A stretch of DNA of 64,000 nt from NCBI RefSeq assembly GCF_003122425.1, contig NZ_CP021659.1, forward strand, positions 62,001-126,000. Direction: 5' to 3'. This DNA is from Candidatus Fukatsuia symbiotica (GTDB lineage Bacteria > Pseudomonadota > Gammaproteobacteria > Enterobacterales > Enterobacteriaceae). A program made the position numbers and the translations under genes. Position 1 is the stretch's first letter. Each line of letters starts with the position of its first letter. Below, piece by piece: positions 61,325 through 64,000 of the stretch. Under the pieces are notes generated by a model. That model made no database searches. It was not told the origin of the DNA and saw nothing but the letters and a program-made list of their open reading frames with translations.

Positions 61325-62458
61325 TTATCTTTTTTCAAAAATTACAGTTCGTAAATTTGTAGCAATATCATTTCTTATCTTTTTCTTATTGTGGATAAGA
61401 TTAATAATACTATTAGCCGCACGATATCCTGCCTGCCCATCTTGCCATGGATCACAATAATGATGGCGGATTTCTGCTATGGTTTTATCATTTCTTGACC
61501 AATCATACTCTTCGGCAAGACAATGTCTTAAGGATTCAATATTTTCTACTACAGGTAAATAATCTCTCATTTTGAACTCAGCACTTTGCTGATTAGAATA
61601 GTCCTCTTTTAGGGAAATAATGTTATTAATCTTTGCACTAGTAAGCAGGATCGTTCTTTTTCCTGCATATATGGAATCAAAAATAAAACCGCTATTATCT
61701 GTTAGCACATAATCGCAGAACTTGAGTAGTTCAAAAGTAATATCTGATTGAGTAATTATATTTTTAAAAAAAGATTTCGCTAATTTATACTGTGCTTTTT
61801 CAGTATCCCGAAATGTTGTACCGTGATGCAATTTTATAATAACATTATAAAAATTCTGTAAATGACTCAATTTTTTTCCCCATTCATCAAGGGAGCTTAA
61901 TTTTCCATAGGTGGGGGCATAGAGAAGCACGGGTTTCTTATTATCTATTTTTAGCATACCTTCAATATTTTTAAATCGTTCAGGGAAATACCATTTACCA
62001 AATTTAGGATTGCCGACAACTAAACAATTATCTGCAACATTTAATCTTTCTTTCGTATAGTCTCCATAACATAAAATAATATCATAAAAAATATTCCACC
62101 ACGCATGATTCCAACCCTCTTTAGCTAAACCATACATAGCTCTAACATGGTAGTCTGCTGTTGATTGTAGCCCAACTGAAAAATAGGGACTCACCATAAC
62201 GGATAATTTTGATTTTGATTCACGTAACGAAGTTAATAATTCAATTGATAAATTTTCGAGTTTAGTATTACGAAAGAACTCTAGCATATCATTAATTAGT
62301 TTAGGTTCATCCATCATGTTATTTATTACTAAACAACACGCAATACTTTGTTGCTGTAGATGAAAGATAATATTTTCATAAACATAAAAATGAAAAGTCG
62401 TCTCCATGAAAAAACCTACTTTTATTAATTTTTCTGATTTTGTCTGTTCTAAATTCAT
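61325..62458 (-). CDS. CDP-glycerol glycerophosphotransferase-like protein (TagB/TagF family)
   Basis: 377 residues from the ATG at 62458 (GGAG upstream). The C-terminal two thirds match the Glyphos_transf family: KPVLLYAPTYGKLSSLDEW, NVIIKLHHGTTFRD, DYVLTDNSGFIFDSIYAGKRTIL, with catalytic-type His in KLHHG and Asp/Ser in TDNSG. These enzymes move glycerol-phosphate from CDP-glycerol to a growing chain on the cytosolic face. Very AT-rich. No membrane segment. Confidence 0.85.
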   Translation of the reverse strand: MNLEQTKSEKLIKVGFFMETTFHFYVYENIIFHLQQQSIACCLVINNMMDEPKLINDMLEFFRNTKLENLSIELLTSLRESKSKLSVMVSPYFSVGLQSTADYHVRAMYGLAKEGWNHAWWNIFYDIILCYGDYTKERLNVADNCLVVGNPKFGKWYFPERFKNIEGMLKIDNKKPVLLYAPTYGKLSSLDEWGKKLSHLQNFYNVIIKLHHGTTFRDTEKAQYKLAKSFFKNIITQSDITFELLKFCDYVLTDNSGFIFDSIYAGKRTILLTSAKINNIISLKEDYSNQQSAEFKMRDYLPVVENIESLRHCLAEEYDWSRNDKTIAEIRHHYCDPWQDGQAGYRAANSIINLIHNKKKIRNDIATNLRTVIFEKR

Positions 62459-62573
62459 CAATACTGCTCCAATTAGTATTAACAAAATATTCAATTACTA
62501 CGCTGAGAAAACATGAAAATTCTAATTTTATCAATTATTCCGTTTTTATATCGTATGGATAAGCTACCTACTA

Positions 62574-63272
62574 TTAGTTTACAGATGCCAATTGAGTACA
62601 TATCCTATGATAGTTATCCATATTATCCATTTCAGCCGCTGCGGTTTTATGAATAAGAAAGGCTTTCACTTTAAGTGTTTGCAAGATAGAGATGGGTATG
62701 TGATCCCAATATAATTTTTGATTAATCAGATGTTTTTCATCTTGCAGATAACAAAGTAGTTTTTGTTTAATAAGTTGACAATCTTCTTTTATCCAATAAG
62801 AGACCCCTAGTAATGATGGCTTATATTTATTGGTCACTAAAATTTTATCGACAATGCCCTCATCAGTGGTACATACTACCCATTCTTTATTTTTTGATTT
62901 TTTTCTCTGAATAACATAGTAGTGACTGTGATCCGATATTAGAAAAATATTTTCTAATAATACGACGTCTGCATCAATAACAAGAGTATCAGTAAAATAT
63001 TTTTGAGCACAGTATAATGAATAAATATTATTATATTCATTATATCTATTGTTGTAGATAAGATTACAATGATATTTATTTTTTAAAACCTCAAATAAAT
63101 GACTCATATGGCCTGTCACTATATGAATTTCTGTCACTCCAAATTCGTGTAAATACTTTATTGTTCTTTCAATATTGGGTGTCCCACCAATAGGCAATAA
63201 GGCTTTATGATTGTTTTTTGTAATATATCCAAAACGAGAGCCTAAACCTGCTGCTAAAATAATTGCATTCAT
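62574..63272 (-). CDS. LicC-like sugar/choline-phosphate nucleotidyltransferase
   Basis: A 232-residue nucleotidyltransferase with LAAGLGSRFGYITKNNHKAL (NTP-binding), NIYSLYCAQKYF and VIDADVVL (metal Asp). This pattern is typical of LicC choline-phosphate cytidylyltransferase and of the related aminoethylphosphonate cytidylyltransferases. Its start overlaps the stop of a LicB-like transporter (ATGA), supporting a choline-type role. Confidence 0.8.
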   Translation of the reverse strand: MNAIILAAGLGSRFGYITKNNHKALLPIGGTPNIERTIKYLHEFGVTEIHIVTGHMSHLFEVLKNKYHCNLIYNNRYNEYNNIYSLYCAQKYFTDTLVIDADVVLLENIFLISDHSHYYVIQRKKSKNKEWVVCTTDEGIVDKILVTNKYKPSLLGVSYWIKEDCQLIKQKLLCYLQDEKHLINQKLYWDHIPISILQTLKVKAFLIHKTAAAEMDNMDNYHRICTQLASVN

Positions 63273-64000
63273 TTATTATATCTTAATAGTTTAGATGATT
63301 TTTCAGGAGAAATTATTGTTAAAAAAGATCCCAATATGATAAAACAACATAATATAATTAATTGAAAATTAATTTGGTTACTTAATAAAAACCAACCCAA
63401 TAAAATGGCCCAAACAGCATAAGTAATGTTAAGTCCCATAGCCCGGACTGGGCCAATAATATTGATGGCACGATAATAATATAAGTAGGAGACTGTTGTT
63501 ATTAGTGATATCATAAAGATATGTGGCATTATTTTTGAGGTCATAGCATAACATTCTTTAATATTATCAAGAGGGATTATCATCACAAACAAAGTTAAAT
63601 ATCCCAGAGAGGCTGAAACTTGTCGAATAAAATAAGCAAAATAAGGGGGAATAGACTTTTTCATTCCATAAGAGCTGATAATAACTTCTAAGCCCCAGCT
63701 TAAAGCACATACTAAAGCAAATGTAAATCCTATCCAACAAAAAGATGAATTTGTAGAGGCACTATACCCTAAAAGCATTGTTGCAATCACTGACAATAAA
63801 ATTCCGCATACCCCCATTTTAGATAATTTGTCTTTTATAAATACAAAAGCCATTAAAGCTCCTAAAGCGGGATAAGAAGCAGAGATAGCTGCTGCATAGC
63901 CAACGCCAATATACTGAATGGCTATAAGATAACAAGACATGCCTATAGGACCACCCAACAACGCTGCAGCAACGATAATCAATGTGTTACGACCAAGTAA
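63269..64000 (-). CDS. EamA/DMT transporter, LicB-like choline permease, 5' end outside window
   Basis: At least 244 residues in about eight or more membrane helices (GGPIGMSCYLIAIQYIGVGY, ISASYPALGALMAFVFIKDKLS, GPVRAMGLNITYAVWAILLGW). The EamA family includes LicB, which imports choline for phosphocholine decoration. The reading frame continues past base 64000, so the N-terminus is not seen. Substrate inferred from coupling to the LicC-like gene. Confidence 0.78.
   Translation of the reverse strand, partial: LLGRNTLIIVAAALLGGPIGMSCYLIAIQYIGVGYAAAISASYPALGALMAFVFIKDKLSKMGVCGILLSVIATMLLGYSASTNSSFCWIGFTFALVCALSWGLEVIISSYGMKKSIPPYFAYFIRQVSASLGYLTLFVMIIPLDNIKECYAMTSKIMPHIFMISLITTVSYLYYYRAINIIGPVRAMGLNITYAVWAILLGWFLLSNQINFQLIILCCFIILGSFLTIISPEKSSKLLRYNK

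Overview
The window looks like a chromosomal segment of a facultative, host-restricted Enterobacterales bacterium of the aphid-symbiont type (Regiella/Hamiltonella-like). That identification is an inference. It rests on core proteins that align along their length with E. coli and Yersinia proteins (PBP1B, CmoA, AroC, PrmB, MetG, PutA, PutP, BepA, Hda, SitABCD), AT-rich spacers, many broken genes, dead insertion sequences and at least four families of small inverted-repeat elements.

Layout. 1-10.9 kb holds the 3' part of a 5S rRNA and its terminator, then sdaC, mrcB, cmoA, a broken cmoB, epmC, aroC and prmB. 11.1-27.0 kb is the early half of a lambdoid prophage. Leftward from a PL/nutL region come N, small ORFs, ERF annealase, SSB, YqaJ/lambda-type exonuclease, a stack of antirepressor-like genes (BRO, two Rha, ORF6N), a hicBA toxin-antitoxin insertion, a PAS-LuxR cassette, xis and int. 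Rightward from PR come cro, a CII-like gene, a third Rha gene, an O-like initiator with internal repeats, a DnaC-like loader, rusA and a Q-like gene. No lysis, head or tail genes follow. 27-31.7 kb is a decay zone: a small exported protein, a 5'-truncated effector-like gene with a 17-G tract, nested dead transposases and a PIN-domain remnant. 31.7-39.7 kb holds hemB, sanA, maeA, a shortened metG and a frameshifted yifB/comM. 40-42.7 kb has a DUF1640-like gene cut by a small repeat element, a frameshifted O-antigen ligase and an orphan T2SS pilotin. 42.9-46.4 kb is the sitABCD manganese/iron transporter. 46.4-53.6 kb has half of a phosphonopyruvate-decarboxylase-type enzyme and the divergent putA/putP pair. 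53.7-59.2 kb has bepA, an orphan gene, yfgD, hda, purM and purN. 59.5-64 kb is a leftward surface-polymer operon: EamA/LicB-like transporter, LicC-like cytidylyltransferase, CDP-glycerol glycerophosphotransferase-like protein, TagD-like cytidylyltransferase and a broken sulfatase-fold protein.

Two patterns cut across the window. First, ten genes or gene remnants (cmoB, the CII-like gene, an IS701-like transposase, an IS110 remnant, yifB, waaL, putA, purM, purN and the sulfatase) each regain their reading frame if exactly one base is added to a G or C run. This is either systematic consensus error or an unusual mutational bias, and it should be settled before any of these genes is called dead. 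Second, a roughly 145-bp element with GACTTCTTGC termini and TA flanks is scattered through the region. In two cases (sanA and yfgD) it supplies the TAG stop codon of the gene, and one copy lies just past the stop of a metG that has lost its C-terminal domain.

I saw no tRNA gene and no CRISPR array.
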